DNA from: Mesorhizobium sp. WSM3862
GTDB lineage: Bacteria; Pseudomonadota; Alphaproteobacteria; Rhizobiales; Rhizobiaceae
Length of the DNA stretch: 64,000 nt
Direction of reading: 5' to 3'
Assembly: GCF_002294985.1 (NCBI RefSeq)
Contig: NZ_NSGE01000014.1
Coordinates: 62,001-126,000, forward strand
A program made the position numbers and the translations under genes. This document shows, in pieces, positions 1 to 6,845 of the stretch (its first letter is position 1; the number at the start of each line of letters is the position of its first letter). The notes beneath the pieces are model-generated. The model was not told where the DNA came from. It was given only the letters and a program-made list of their open reading frames with translations, and searched no databases.

Positions 1-47
1 ACCCCCTCTGTCGCCTTCGGCGACATCTCCCCCTCAAGGAGGGAGAT
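1..47. repeat. GC-rich palindromic intergenic repeat, copy 1
   Basis: A short element with the inner palindrome TCGCC-TTCG-GGCGA followed by a C-rich/G-rich arm ending in GGGAGAT. Related copies occur at 818-880 (inverted) and 943-989 (direct). Such elements are dispersed between genes in many rhizobial genomes. Copies 1 and 2 flank the LysE gene in opposite orientation. Confidence 0.7.
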
Positions 48-138
48 CAGCAGCGCCAGCGCTCGGCCATCCCTGCGTCAACCCGATCCGCGTCGCGGAC
101 GGGCGATAGTCGAGGCGATGGGCTATATCACGGTTCGC

Positions 139-750
139 TTACCGATCCGCCAGCGCCAGCTTGGCCCCCAGCATGACGAAGGCGCCGGCGAAGGTGCGGC
201 GCATCCAGGTCAGCACCATCGGCCGCGACACGACATGGCTGCGCACCGAAGCCGCGAACACGCCGTAGACGACGAAGACAAGGAAGGTCATCAGCATGAA
301 GACGCCGGACAGCTCCAGCATCTTGGCGAAAGCGTGCGGCTCGGTGGTGCTGACGAATTGCGGCAGGAAGGCGAAGAAGAAGATCGACAGTTTTGGGTTC
401 AAGATGTTGATCAGGATGCCGGAGGTGATCACCTTTCGGGCAGAGCGTGGCGCGACGTTCTTATCGAGAGCAAGACCGCCCTTCTCCTTCAGCGTGTTCC
501 AGGCCATGTAGAGCAGATAGGCGACGCCGAGATATTTCAGCGTCTCGAAGGCGACGGCGCTTGTGTGCAGCACCGCGGCAAGGCCGGTGATGGCCGCCGC
601 CATGTGCGGGATGATGCCCAGCGTGCAGCCGAAAGCGGCGATGATCGCGGCGCGAGCGCCGCGCGAGAGGCCGGCGCTCAGCGTGTAGAGAACGCCGGTG
701 CCGGGCGAAGCGACGATAATCAGCGACGTCAACAGGAATTCGATGCTCAC
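139..750 (-). CDS. LysE/RhtB-family amino-acid or metabolite exporter
   Basis: A 203-residue inner-membrane protein made almost wholly of hydrophobic segments. The N-terminal pattern (IEFLLTSLIIVASPGTGVL) with the SPGP-like SPGTG turn, and the mid-protein NPKLSIFFFAFLPQF segment, are the standard signatures of LysE/RhtB exporters, which expel amino acids or related small molecules. The start chosen is a GTG at 750 because it lies about 8 bases after a GGAGGAAAC ribosome site; a GTG at 762 would overlap that site. The gene stands alone and is bracketed by inverted palindromic repeats. The substrate cannot be read from sequence. Confidence 0.88.
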   Translation of the reverse strand: MSIEFLLTSLIIVASPGTGVLYTLSAGLSRGARAAIIAAFGCTLGIIPHMAAAITGLAAVLHTSAVAFETLKYLGVAYLLYMAWNTLKEKGGLALDKNVAPRSARKVITSGILINILNPKLSIFFFAFLPQFVSTTEPHAFAKMLELSGVFMLMTFLVFVVYGVFAASVRSHVVSRPMVLTWMRRTFAGAFVMLGAKLALADR

Positions 751-817
751 AGTTTCCTCCACGGCCCTGCCCGGCGCGGAAGGTATCGGGAGGTCCGAGT
801 GTGGGCAAGCGGGGGAG

Positions 818-880
818 AGAGTAATCTCCCCCTTATGGTCACCTTGCGGTGAGATGTCGCCGAAGGCGACAGAGGGGGCT
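818..880. repeat. GC-rich palindromic intergenic repeat, copy 2 (inverted)
   Basis: Contains the TCGCC-GAAG-GGCGA palindrome followed by AGAGGGGGCT, the reverse complement of the element at 1-47, plus an extra CACCTTGCGGTG hairpin. It lies between two minus-strand genes, downstream of the YkgJ-type gene. Confidence 0.65.
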
Positions 881-915
881 CGCCTCGTGTAGAGCGCGGC
901 CTTTTCCCGACGCGA

Positions 916-1335
916 TCACGTTGGCGATTTATGTGAGACGACCCCCTCTGACCGCTTCGCGGCCATCTCCCCCTCGAGGGGGGAGATAACGCTCTCCACC
1001 GCCAGCCCATGGGCGGCCCTTGCCATCAGGCAGTCGTCGCCGCCGGGCATGCAGGCGCGGCAGACATGCGGGCGGGCTTCGTAAATCGCGCAGGCCGTCT
1101 GCTTGCCCACCTCGCCGCGAAGCGCGGCGCAGCGGCCGTCCTCGCAGCGCATGCCTGACAGGTCGGTCGCGACCAGCTCGTCGGGGATGCGGTCGAGCTC
1201 GGCATCCTCTTCGGTCGAAAAGCGCGGCCAGTCCGCCGAATAGGCGCAGCAGGCGCCGCAGCTCTGACAGTCGAAGGCGGCTGATGCGTCAAGCAGGGTC
1301 GGGCAGGGTCGGTCGTGCGGCAAGGCTATCCTCAT
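916..1335 (-). CDS. YkgJ-family cysteine-cluster protein
   Basis: A 139-residue cytoplasmic protein with the eight-cysteine pattern of the YkgJ/UPF0153 family: CQSCGACC near residue 25, then Cys in MRCEDGRCAAL, TACAIYEARPHVCRAC and DDC, which is thought to bind a metal or Fe-S centre; function unknown. The start is the ATG at 1335; a GTG at 1356 is possible. The last roughly 23 residues (VISPLEGEMAAKRSEG and onward) are encoded by the palindromic repeat at 943-989, so the natural C-terminus appears to have been replaced or extended by repeat insertion. The conserved domain itself is complete. Confidence 0.85.
   Translation of the reverse strand: MRIALPHDRPCPTLLDASAAFDCQSCGACCAYSADWPRFSTEEDAELDRIPDELVATDLSGMRCEDGRCAALRGEVGKQTACAIYEARPHVCRACMPGGDDCLMARAAHGLAVESVISPLEGEMAAKRSEGVVSHKSPT
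943..989. repeat. GC-rich palindromic repeat, copy 3, inside a coding region
   Basis: Same family as the copy at 1-47 and in the same orientation; the palindrome CCGC-TTCG-CGG replaces the TCGCC version. It lies within the 3' end of the YkgJ-type gene and is translated on the minus strand. Confidence 0.7.
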
Positions 1336-1405
1336 GCTGGCAAGTGCCTTTAGCACGGAGCCGGGAAATGCGTCGCATCCGGCCGAGCAAAAAATTTTGT
1401 TTTGC

Positions 1406-1436
1406 CGGGAACCCTTTTGCCGGCTGGCGGTTTTGT
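1406..1436 (+). promoter_or_regulatory. Candidate ECF-type promoter for a small transcript
   Basis: CGGGAAC at 1406-1412 is followed after 16-17 bases by GGTTTTG. The -35 side closely resembles the one upstream of the ECF sigma gene at 27831 (both read GGGAACC then TTTTGCCGGC). No plus-strand gene follows; a terminator hairpin lies 50-85 bases downstream, so it may drive a small RNA of about 80 nt. Confidence 0.35.
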
Positions 1437-1484
1437 CCCTGTTGTCGGCAGTTCACGAGTATCGAGAAAAGCTGATAACAAAAG

Positions 1485-1523
1485 ACGCCTCCCGCGCCCT
1501 GAAAAAGCGCGAGAGGCGTTTTC
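1485..1523. terminator. Bidirectional Rho-independent terminator
   Basis: A 12-pair stem with one mismatch (ACGCCTC.CGCGC at 1485-1497 against GCGCG.GAGGCGT at 1507-1519), a 9-base loop, and T runs on both sides (TTTT at 1519-1522 on the plus strand; TTTTG on the minus strand). It terminates the SRPBCC-YciI gene and possibly a plus-strand small RNA. Confidence 0.8.
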
Positions 1524-1531
1524 CATTCGCC

Positions 1532-2314
1532 TTACATGATCGTGCTCATCATCGGCAGGATTTCATAGCGGAAGCCGCGGCCGGAACGCGCCACCGGGTC
1601 GCCTTCGGTAACCGCCCTGGCGTCGGCTTCCGTGCCGACCTGCAGGATCAGAAGCCCCCACGGTCCGGCTGGATCGGCGACTGGGCCGGCAATCATCATT
1701 CTGCCTTCACGAAGCAGACCGCGCAGATAGTCGGCATGCGCATTCATCAGCGCGCGCTCCTCCTCAGTCAGGGTGAAGGCGAAATCCGGACGCGGCGGGA
1801 TCAGCCGGCAATGGAAGACCGAAGCCGACCTGGCATCGGTCTCCTTGGCAAGGAATTCGTCCAACCAGCCCAGCACGCGCTCCCAACCGGAACCGTGATC
1901 GCGGCAGGAGTCCCGTCGCGATCCGAAGCCGTCATGGCGCAGCGTCAGCCGGGTGCCGTTCTCGACGGCTTCGAGCGTATAGGTGACGGTGGTGAGGTTA
2001 TCGCCGTCCCAGGGCGCCTTCCAGGTCATCACCAGACGATGCGGCGGCTCGACCTCGAGATACTCGCCGGCGACATGGAAGTCCTGCCCGTCCGCACCCT
2101 TGCCTTCCGAGCGCCAGGCGCCGCCCGGCCGGACATCGGCCGTGTGCTTCGTCGTCCGGTACATGTTGTCGGCGCCCCACCAGAGCGGGATCTGGTCCTC
2201 AGCGGTAATGGCGCGGAAGACGCGCTCCGGCGGCACGGCGATCGTCACCGTGGCAAGAATGGTACCGGCGGAAATGTCGGCGATCGCGCGGGGCTTGTCT
2301 TGGCTGGCCATCAT
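1532..2314 (-). CDS. SRPBCC (AHSA1-type) domain fused to a YciI-like domain
   Basis: A 260-residue cytoplasmic protein. Residues about 15-150 form an AHSA1-type SRPBCC fold, a helix-grip cavity that binds hydrophobic ligands: VPPERVFRAITAEDQIPLWWG, a G-rich turn PGGAWRS, and the closing GWERVLGWLDEFL helix. Residues about 165-255 match the YciI/YCII dimeric alpha-beta barrel (LIPPRPDFAFTLTEEE, GPVADPAGPWGLLIL, DPVARSGRGFRYEILP). The ATG overlaps the stop of the upstream ArsR-type regulator by four bases, so the two are co-translated; such ArsR/SRPBCC pairs are common. The YciI fusion is less usual. Ligand unknown. Confidence 0.88.
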   Translation of the reverse strand: MMASQDKPRAIADISAGTILATVTIAVPPERVFRAITAEDQIPLWWGADNMYRTTKHTADVRPGGAWRSEGKGADGQDFHVAGEYLEVEPPHRLVMTWKAPWDGDNLTTVTYTLEAVENGTRLTLRHDGFGSRRDSCRDHGSGWERVLGWLDEFLAKETDARSASVFHCRLIPPRPDFAFTLTEEERALMNAHADYLRGLLREGRMMIAGPVADPAGPWGLLILQVGTEADARAVTEGDPVARSGRGFRYEILPMMSTIM

Positions 2315-2631
2315 TCATTCTCCAGGTAGGATTTGAGATTGCCGAGGCTGTGCTGCCAGAAGTCGCGGTAAGGCAGGATCCAGTCGGCGACATCCTTCAA
2401 TTCCGCCGGCTCCAGCCGGTAGACGCGCTCGCGGCCGTGCCGCTGCTCGGAAACGACGTTGAGCTCGCGCAGTATCCTCAGATGCTTGGAAATCGCCGGC
2501 CGACTCTGCGAGAAGGCGGACGCCAGTTCGTTGACCGGCGCGGGGCCCTGCCGCAGCCGGTCGAGGATGGCGCGCCGCGTCGGATCGGCGATGGCGCGGA
2601 AGACGGAACGGTCGTGCTCAGCCTGCGGCAT
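2311..2631 (-). CDS. ArsR-family winged-helix repressor
   Basis: A 106-residue DNA-binding protein. It has the ArsR/HTH_20 winged-helix layout: FRAIADPTRRAILDRLRQG, the recognition segment SQSRPAISKHLRILRELNVV, and the wing RHGRERVYRLEP. No metal-binding cysteine motif (CxC) is present, so it is probably not an arsenic/metal sensor but the type commonly paired with SRPBCC proteins. It is the first gene of a two-gene operon and overlaps the next by ATGA. An inverted repeat spans its own start codon, suggesting autorepression. Confidence 0.9.
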   Translation of the reverse strand: MPQAEHDRSVFRAIADPTRRAILDRLRQGPAPVNELASAFSQSRPAISKHLRILRELNVVSEQRHGRERVYRLEPAELKDVADWILPYRDFWQHSLGNLKSYLENE

Positions 2632-2663
2632 AATGCGTATCCATTTGGTTACATATTATGCCG
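2626..2663. promoter_or_regulatory. Inverted repeat over the ArsR-type gene start (putative operator)
   Basis: CGGCATAAT at 2626-2634 and ATTATGCCG at 2655-2663 are perfect 9-base inverted arms separated by 20 bases. One arm contains the repressor's start codon. Assignment as its operator is inferred from position. Confidence 0.5.
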
Positions 2664-2711
2664 AATTCGGTCGCCGGTCAATTATCCTCGACCGGTGTGC
2701 TTTGGCGCAAC

Positions 2712-2737
2712 GGAACCGCGAAGCACTCCGGCCCGTT
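2712..2737 (+). promoter_or_regulatory. EcfG-type general stress promoter
   Basis: GGAAC (2712-2716), a 17-base spacer, then CGTT (2734-2737): a full match to the alphaproteobacterial EcfG consensus. The transcription start would fall near 2744, about 30 bases before the CsbD start. Confidence 0.75.
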
Positions 2738-2772
2738 TCTCCTCGCGAATTGGATCTCCGGGAGATGCGGAG

Positions 2773-2952
2773 ATGGTGAACATGGACCAAATAGTGGGCT
2801 TGGCGAAGCAGATCAAAGGTTCGATCCGGCAAGCCATAGGCAAGGCCACCGGCAACCGGCCGATGGAAATCAGGGGCATGGCGGACAAGTCGGCAGGCCA
2901 GGTGCAGAAGGCCTGTGGCGACATGAAAGCCATGCTCAAAAAGGCGATGTGA
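2773..2952 (+). CDS. CsbD-family stress protein, copy 1
   Basis: A 59-residue hydrophilic protein. It shows the CsbD pattern: QIVGLAKQIKGSIRQAIGKATG, followed by GMADKSAGQVQKACGDMK. CsbD proteins are general-stress proteins of unknown biochemical role (sigma-B dependent in Bacillus, EcfG dependent in alphaproteobacteria, from family knowledge). The ATG at 2773 follows the G-rich site GGAGATGCGGAG, shared with the second copy. Methionine content (six Met) and one Cys are higher than in copy 2. It is preceded by an EcfG-type promoter and followed by a paralogue of identical length. Confidence 0.88.
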   Translation: MVNMDQIVGLAKQIKGSIRQAIGKATGNRPMEIRGMADKSAGQVQKACGDMKAMLKKAM

Positions 2953-3017
2953 CCAGCAGGCCCCGCGGTCAGATCTGAAACGCCCGGCACGGGCTGCCTG
3001 TCATGCCCAGGCTGCAC

Positions 3018-3042
3018 GGAACTCAAGCATTGCCCGTTCGTT
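3018..3042 (+). promoter_or_regulatory. EcfG-type general stress promoter
   Basis: GGAAC (3018-3022), 16-base spacer, CGTT (3039-3042), again the full consensus. It lies about 60 bases before the second CsbD gene, so each copy has its own promoter. Confidence 0.75.
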
Positions 3043-3100
3043 GTCATGCCGGATGCGGTTGGCGCATCCCGCTCCTATTCCAGGCCCAGGAGATGCGGAT

Positions 3101-3280
3101 ATGGTGAACAGGCATCAAGTTGCCGGCATCGCCAAGCAGGTAAAAGGCAGGCTGAAGCAGGCGGCCGGCAAGGCCACCGGCAGCCGGCGCCTGCAGGTGG
3201 AAGGCATGTCCGAAAGAATTGCCGGCAGGGTTCGCAAGGCCTATGGCGACGTGAAGGACAAGGCTCGCAAGGCGCTCTGA
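3101..3280 (+). CDS. CsbD-family stress protein, copy 2
   Basis: A 59-residue CsbD paralogue: QVAGIAKQVKGRLKQAAGKATG then GMSERIAGRVRKAYGDVKDKARKAL. The start is set at 3101 by alignment with copy 1 and by the shared leader GGAGATGCGGATATG; an in-frame upstream ATG at 3041 lies on the promoter and is unlikely. It is more basic than copy 1 and lacks its Cys. The two genes look like a tandem duplication that has diverged strongly in protein sequence while keeping length, leader and promoter type. Confidence 0.88.
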   Translation: MVNRHQVAGIAKQVKGRLKQAAGKATGSRRLQVEGMSERIAGRVRKAYGDVKDKARKAL

Positions 3281-3410
3281 CCCATAGCCGCGAGGGCAAT
3301 GGCCGACCCGCGCGCCGGCCTGCTCGTCGTTTGAGCGTCGACCGCGCCAAGACCGCAGAACAGCTCGAACAACGGGCCTGGCGCAACTCTACCTGGCGCG
3401 CTTTCTCCGT

Positions 3411-4544
3411 TCAGGTGGCCCAGCTTTTGGCGAAGGCGTTGGTGAAGACGACCTCGCCATGGTCGCCGGCCGCCTCACCCAGCACCACGTCCAGGTGGTC
3501 ATCGGTCACCCGCGCCAGCGCGAAGCCGCCCATGAAAGCCGCCTTCGGCTTGACGAGGTCGAGCCCGTCGCGCCGGTAGATCATCGGCACTGCGTGCTGA
3601 TGGCCGTGGAAAATGGCGATCACATTATAACCCTTCAGCGTGGCGACAAGCGCCTGGCGGTCGGCGTCGCCCCACCAATGCGGGCGGCCGGCGCCGTCGT
3701 CGCCATAGGTGCGCTTCACTGGATCCCAGCGCTCGACCGAGAAGGTGTCCCAACCATAGTGCTGGAAGAGAATCACCGGACGGCCGTCGCCGGCATAGGT
3801 CGCCAGATCCTGCTTCAGCCATGGCAGGCTGCCTATCGCGTCATGGCCGGTGTCGCCGGCGAAGCGATGCGTCTGGACGAGGTGCAGGCCGCCCCAGTCC
3901 CAGGAATAGCAGTCGGTGTCGACATCGTAATTGGTCGCCGGCACCGGCGGCTTGAAGAAGACGCCGGGGCGATGGTTGACCTCGACATAGTCGCGCATCT
4001 CGCGACGGTACCAGTCGACATGGCGCTTCGGCCCATTCTGGTCGAGGTCGTGATTGCCGAGCCCGACATAGACCGGAACATGCACGCGATCGGGGCCGAT
4101 GCCTTGCTGGTAGCGCTGGCTGAACTGCAGAAGCTGCGTGCCTTCGCTCGGCTCAGTGATCTGGCCGCCGCCGTCATCGGTGATGTCACCGCCGGTGACG
4201 AGGCCGAGCGGCGTGGCGATGCGTGTGCCGGCCGAGCGCAGGCCGGTGGCAGCGCCGCTGATCTCGGCCGGCCACTCTTTGTCGTCGATTGCGTTGAGCA
4301 CGGCCACATTGCGCAGCAATGCCGCGTCGGTCTTGCCCTCCTGCTCGCAATGCGGGCTGAGCCCGGTCGCCATGCGGCAGGCATGGATATCGGCGATGAA
4401 CAGGAAGGTGGCGTCAATCGGCTGGATAGGCTGGCCGGTCTGGGCGAAGCTGGTGTCCGGCAGGGCGCAGGTCGCGGCAAGGCCGGCCGCCCGGGCCAGG
4501 AGATCGCGCCGGGACAAGAATGCTGAGGATCGGCGATTCATCAT
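3411..4544 (-). CDS. Tat-exported calcineurin-like metallophosphoesterase
   Basis: A 377-residue predicted periplasmic enzyme. The N-terminus has a twin-arginine signal (LSRRDLLARAAG, then a hydrophobic stretch ending near SFA). The metal-binding motifs of the calcineurin-like phosphoesterase fold appear in order: FIADIH (about 50), VTGGDITDDG (about 118), GLGNHD (about 163), ILFQHYG (about 262) and IFHGHQH (about 313). These ligate a dinuclear metal centre that hydrolyses phosphomono- or diesters; the substrate is unknown. A second possible Met is at codon 2. It is transcribed convergently with the CsbD genes and stands alone. Confidence 0.87.
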   Translation of the reverse strand: MMNRRSSAFLSRRDLLARAAGLAATCALPDTSFAQTGQPIQPIDATFLFIADIHACRMATGLSPHCEQEGKTDAALLRNVAVLNAIDDKEWPAEISGAATGLRSAGTRIATPLGLVTGGDITDDGGGQITEPSEGTQLLQFSQRYQQGIGPDRVHVPVYVGLGNHDLDQNGPKRHVDWYRREMRDYVEVNHRPGVFFKPPVPATNYDVDTDCYSWDWGGLHLVQTHRFAGDTGHDAIGSLPWLKQDLATYAGDGRPVILFQHYGWDTFSVERWDPVKRTYGDDGAGRPHWWGDADRQALVATLKGYNVIAIFHGHQHAVPMIYRRDGLDLVKPKAAFMGGFALARVTDDHLDVVLGEAAGDHGEVVFTNAFAKSWAT

Positions 4545-4688
4545 CGCGCCATTGGAACATTTTCACTGCCGGATCGTCCAGATTGGCGGCTCTTTTCAAG
4601 CATTGGTTGAATTCGTGAAGGGCACTTGGGTCGACAGCGCAGAGAGGGTCTGTCATTCCTTCCAGAACACATTTCCAGGGGAGAAGGC

Positions 4689-5282
4689 ATGAAACCCGTG
4701 ACGACCTGTGTGGCCCTCGCCATGCTTGCCCTCGCCGGCACCGCCGAGGCGGCCGACTGTGTGGACGCCAAATCCGCCAAGGCCGGCTTCGTGCTGGAGA
4801 AGCCCGGCATCCGTAGCGAGTTCCGGCCGGCGCCGGGCGGCATGGTCGCGGTCGCCAACAACTACCAGTCGCAATCGCCGCAGACGCAATATCTCTACGC
4901 CGGGCTGATCGAGATTTTCCGCGATAGCGACACGGGCCGGCTGTCAATGATCCCGCTCGGCGACCTCAAAAAGCTCTTCCCGCTGAAGGCCGGTGCCAAG
5001 AGCAAGACCGAGTTCGTGCGGCTTTCGGCGAAGAAGGCGCCGAAGGGCACCGAAACACTGGCTTTGAGCGTCAAGGGCAAGGACACCTACAAGCTGGGCG
5101 ACTGCAAATACACGGTGCTGACGGTGAAAGAGACGCTGACCGGCGATTCCGGCACGGTGATCGACAGCTTCACCGCGCTCTATTCGCCCGACCTGCAAGC
5201 GGTGCTGGCGCGGCGCTACGACGAGGGGACGAGCGCGCAGAGCGAAGTGGGGTTCGAGACGATCAAGCCGCTGAGGGAGTGA
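4689..5282 (+). CDS. Secreted protein of unknown function
   Basis: A 197-residue protein with a clear Sec signal peptide (MKPVTTCVALAMLALAGTAEA, cleavage near residue 21). The ATG at 4689 follows AGGGGAGAAGG. The mature part has two Cys (near residues 24 and 138 of the precursor) that could form a disulphide, and is otherwise beta-rich without a motif I recognise. It has no operon partner: an oppositely oriented phosphoesterase lies upstream and a TetR gene converges downstream. Confidence 0.75.
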   Translation: MKPVTTCVALAMLALAGTAEAADCVDAKSAKAGFVLEKPGIRSEFRPAPGGMVAVANNYQSQSPQTQYLYAGLIEIFRDSDTGRLSMIPLGDLKKLFPLKAGAKSKTEFVRLSAKKAPKGTETLALSVKGKDTYKLGDCKYTVLTVKETLTGDSGTVIDSFTALYSPDLQAVLARRYDEGTSAQSEVGFETIKPLRE

Positions 5283-5327
5283 AGGCTGCCTTTCAATCAG
5301 GGACTTAAGATGATCCTCATACCGGCA

Positions 5328-5987
5328 TCAGCGGATTGCCTGCTGCCGCACCACCCTGCGGCGTCGTCTGGCGGGCGAACCGTTCTGTGATGGCGGGGGC
5401 TCGACCCGCTCCAAACCCTCCAGGCACTGCCGCAACACACCGGCATCCTGCTCGGCCTTGGCCATCGACATGGCGCCGGAGTAAGCCGCCACCGTCAGCG
5501 CGGCAAAGCGGTCGGGATCGGTCCCACCTTCCAGGCCGGCCTCCTGATCGGCGCGCACCTTGTCGGAGATCGCCCGCCGCCAGCCGGCGAAGATATCGGC
5601 CAACGCAATACGGAAATCGGGATCGGCGAGCGACAGCTCATGCGCCAGATTGTTGAGCGGGCAGCCGCGCACATAGCCCTGCTGCTCGAGCGCGGCCGCT
5701 ACCGCCTCAAACACGGCGCGCACGCCGTTGCGCGCCGAAGGCGCCGCCCGCACCGGCTCGATCCAGGTCTCCTCAACCGCGGCCGCCACCCGCTCCTCGA
5801 TCACCGCCAGCGCCAGCGCCTTCTTGGTCGGGAAATGATGGTGCAGCGCGCCGCCGGTGACGCCGGCCGCCGCCATCAGGTCGCCGAGGCTCGAGGCGTG
5901 ATAGCCGCGCGCCTGGAAGCAATCTTCCGCCACGTCGAGCACGCGCCGCCGCATGCCCTGCGGATCGTTAATCCGCTTCTTGCGCAT
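5328..5987 (-). CDS. TetR/AcrR-family repressor
   Basis: A 219-residue regulator. The N-terminal helix-turn-helix is typical: RRRVLDVAEDCFQARGYHASSL, then VTGGALHHHFPTKKALALAVI. The C-terminal ligand domain includes GCPLNNLAHELS, as in the YxaF/LmrA-like TetR group. The start is placed at the ATG at 5987 because AAAGGTGGAGG precedes it; the longer form from 6038 would run over the putative operators. It is divergent from a NIPSNAP-family gene, with two palindromes between, so it probably represses itself and that gene. The last 20 residues are unusually Arg-rich. Confidence 0.87.
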   Translation of the reverse strand: MRKKRINDPQGMRRRVLDVAEDCFQARGYHASSLGDLMAAAGVTGGALHHHFPTKKALALAVIEERVAAAVEETWIEPVRAAPSARNGVRAVFEAVAAALEQQGYVRGCPLNNLAHELSLADPDFRIALADIFAGWRRAISDKVRADQEAGLEGGTDPDRFAALTVAAYSGAMSMAKAEQDAGVLRQCLEGLERVEPPPSQNGSPARRRRRVVRQQAIR

Positions 5988-6021
5988 CGCCACCTCCACC
6001 TTTCCCCTGGAAAGTATCAGA

Positions 6022-6074
6022 TTGACAAAACAGGACAACCGGTCTGTTTATAAACAGGATGAACACCCTGTTTT
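6022..6074. promoter_or_regulatory. Promoter with two tandem TetR-type palindromes
   Basis: TTGACA at 6022 with TTTATA about 19 bases on forms a possible promoter for the NIPSNAP gene. Two adjoining palindromes with the arms AAACAG/CTGTTT cover it: 6027-6050 and 6051-6074. Tandem copies of the same arm between a divergent TetR gene and its neighbour are strong positional evidence for operators. Confidence 0.7.
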
Positions 6075-6086
6075 GAGAGTCCAGCC

Positions 6087-6845
6087 ATGAACAGACCTTC
6101 CCGCCTTGCGTCGCCGATCATGGAGCTCAGGCAATACACATTGAAACCCGGCCAGCGCGAAACGCTTATCGCGCTGTTCGACCGGGAGTTCATCGAGAGC
6201 CAGGAAGCCGCGGGCATGACCATCATCGGCCAATTCCGCGACCTCGACCGCCCCGACATGTTCGTCTGGCTGCGCGGCTTCGCCGACATGGAGGCCAGGA
6301 GAAAAGCGCTCACCGCCTTCTATGACGGCCCGGTGTGGGCCGAGCATCGCGACGCCGCCAATGCGACGATGATCGATTCCGACGACGTGCTGTTGCTCAA
6401 GCCCGCGTGGCCGGATGCGGGCTTCGACCTGTCGGGGCCGAAACGGCGTACAGCCAGCCAAGCCGAAAACGGAAGCCGAGAGCCTCACTTAGACGGCATT
6501 GTTGAGATTTCGATTCATCATTTGCGCCGGGGCATGGAAGCTGACTTCGCCGAGCGCGTCCAAGCGGAAATGGTTCCGCAGCTGACGGCGAGCGGTGGCC
6601 GGCTGCTCGGCGCCTTCGACAGCGAGCATGCCGAAAACACCTTTCCGCGGCTGCCGGTGCGAGCCGGCGAAAATGTCGTCATCGTCGTCGTTGGTTTCGA
6701 CGATGGCGACGCCTATGCGAAGTATCGGAACGCCCTCGGCGCTTCCCCGGCATGGCAGGCGGTTCGCCAAACCATGCAGGCTGCTTCGATGAAGCCGGCA
6801 GAGACGTTGCGCCTCACGCCGACGGCCCGATCGCTGTTGCGATAG
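6087..6845 (+). CDS. NIPSNAP-family protein with two domains
   Basis: A 252-residue cytoplasmic protein built of two dimeric alpha-beta (ferredoxin-like) NIPSNAP modules: residues about 12-115 (MELRQYTLKPGQRETLIALF, FVWLRGFADMEARRKAL) and about 134-235 (VEISIHHLRRGMEADFAERV, VVGFDDGDAYAKYRNAL). NIPSNAP proteins are of poorly known function in bacteria and are often found next to TetR regulators. An ATG at 6120 (MELRQ) is an alternative start that would remove an 11-residue leader. It is probably controlled by the divergent TetR; its stop codon abuts the stop of the converging hydrolase gene. Confidence 0.85.
   Translation: MNRPSRLASPIMELRQYTLKPGQRETLIALFDREFIESQEAAGMTIIGQFRDLDRPDMFVWLRGFADMEARRKALTAFYDGPVWAEHRDAANATMIDSDDVLLLKPAWPDAGFDLSGPKRRTASQAENGSREPHLDGIVEISIHHLRRGMEADFAERVQAEMVPQLTASGGRLLGAFDSEHAENTFPRLPVRAGENVVIVVVGFDDGDAYAKYRNALGASPAWQAVRQTMQAASMKPAETLRLTPTARSLLR

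Noticed and set aside
4554..4578. GGAAC-N16-CGTC, EcfG-like site upstream of the secreted protein at 4689
   Set aside because: Imperfect -10 box and about 110 bases from the gene, overlapping the 5' region of the divergent phosphoesterase; not distinguishable from chance.
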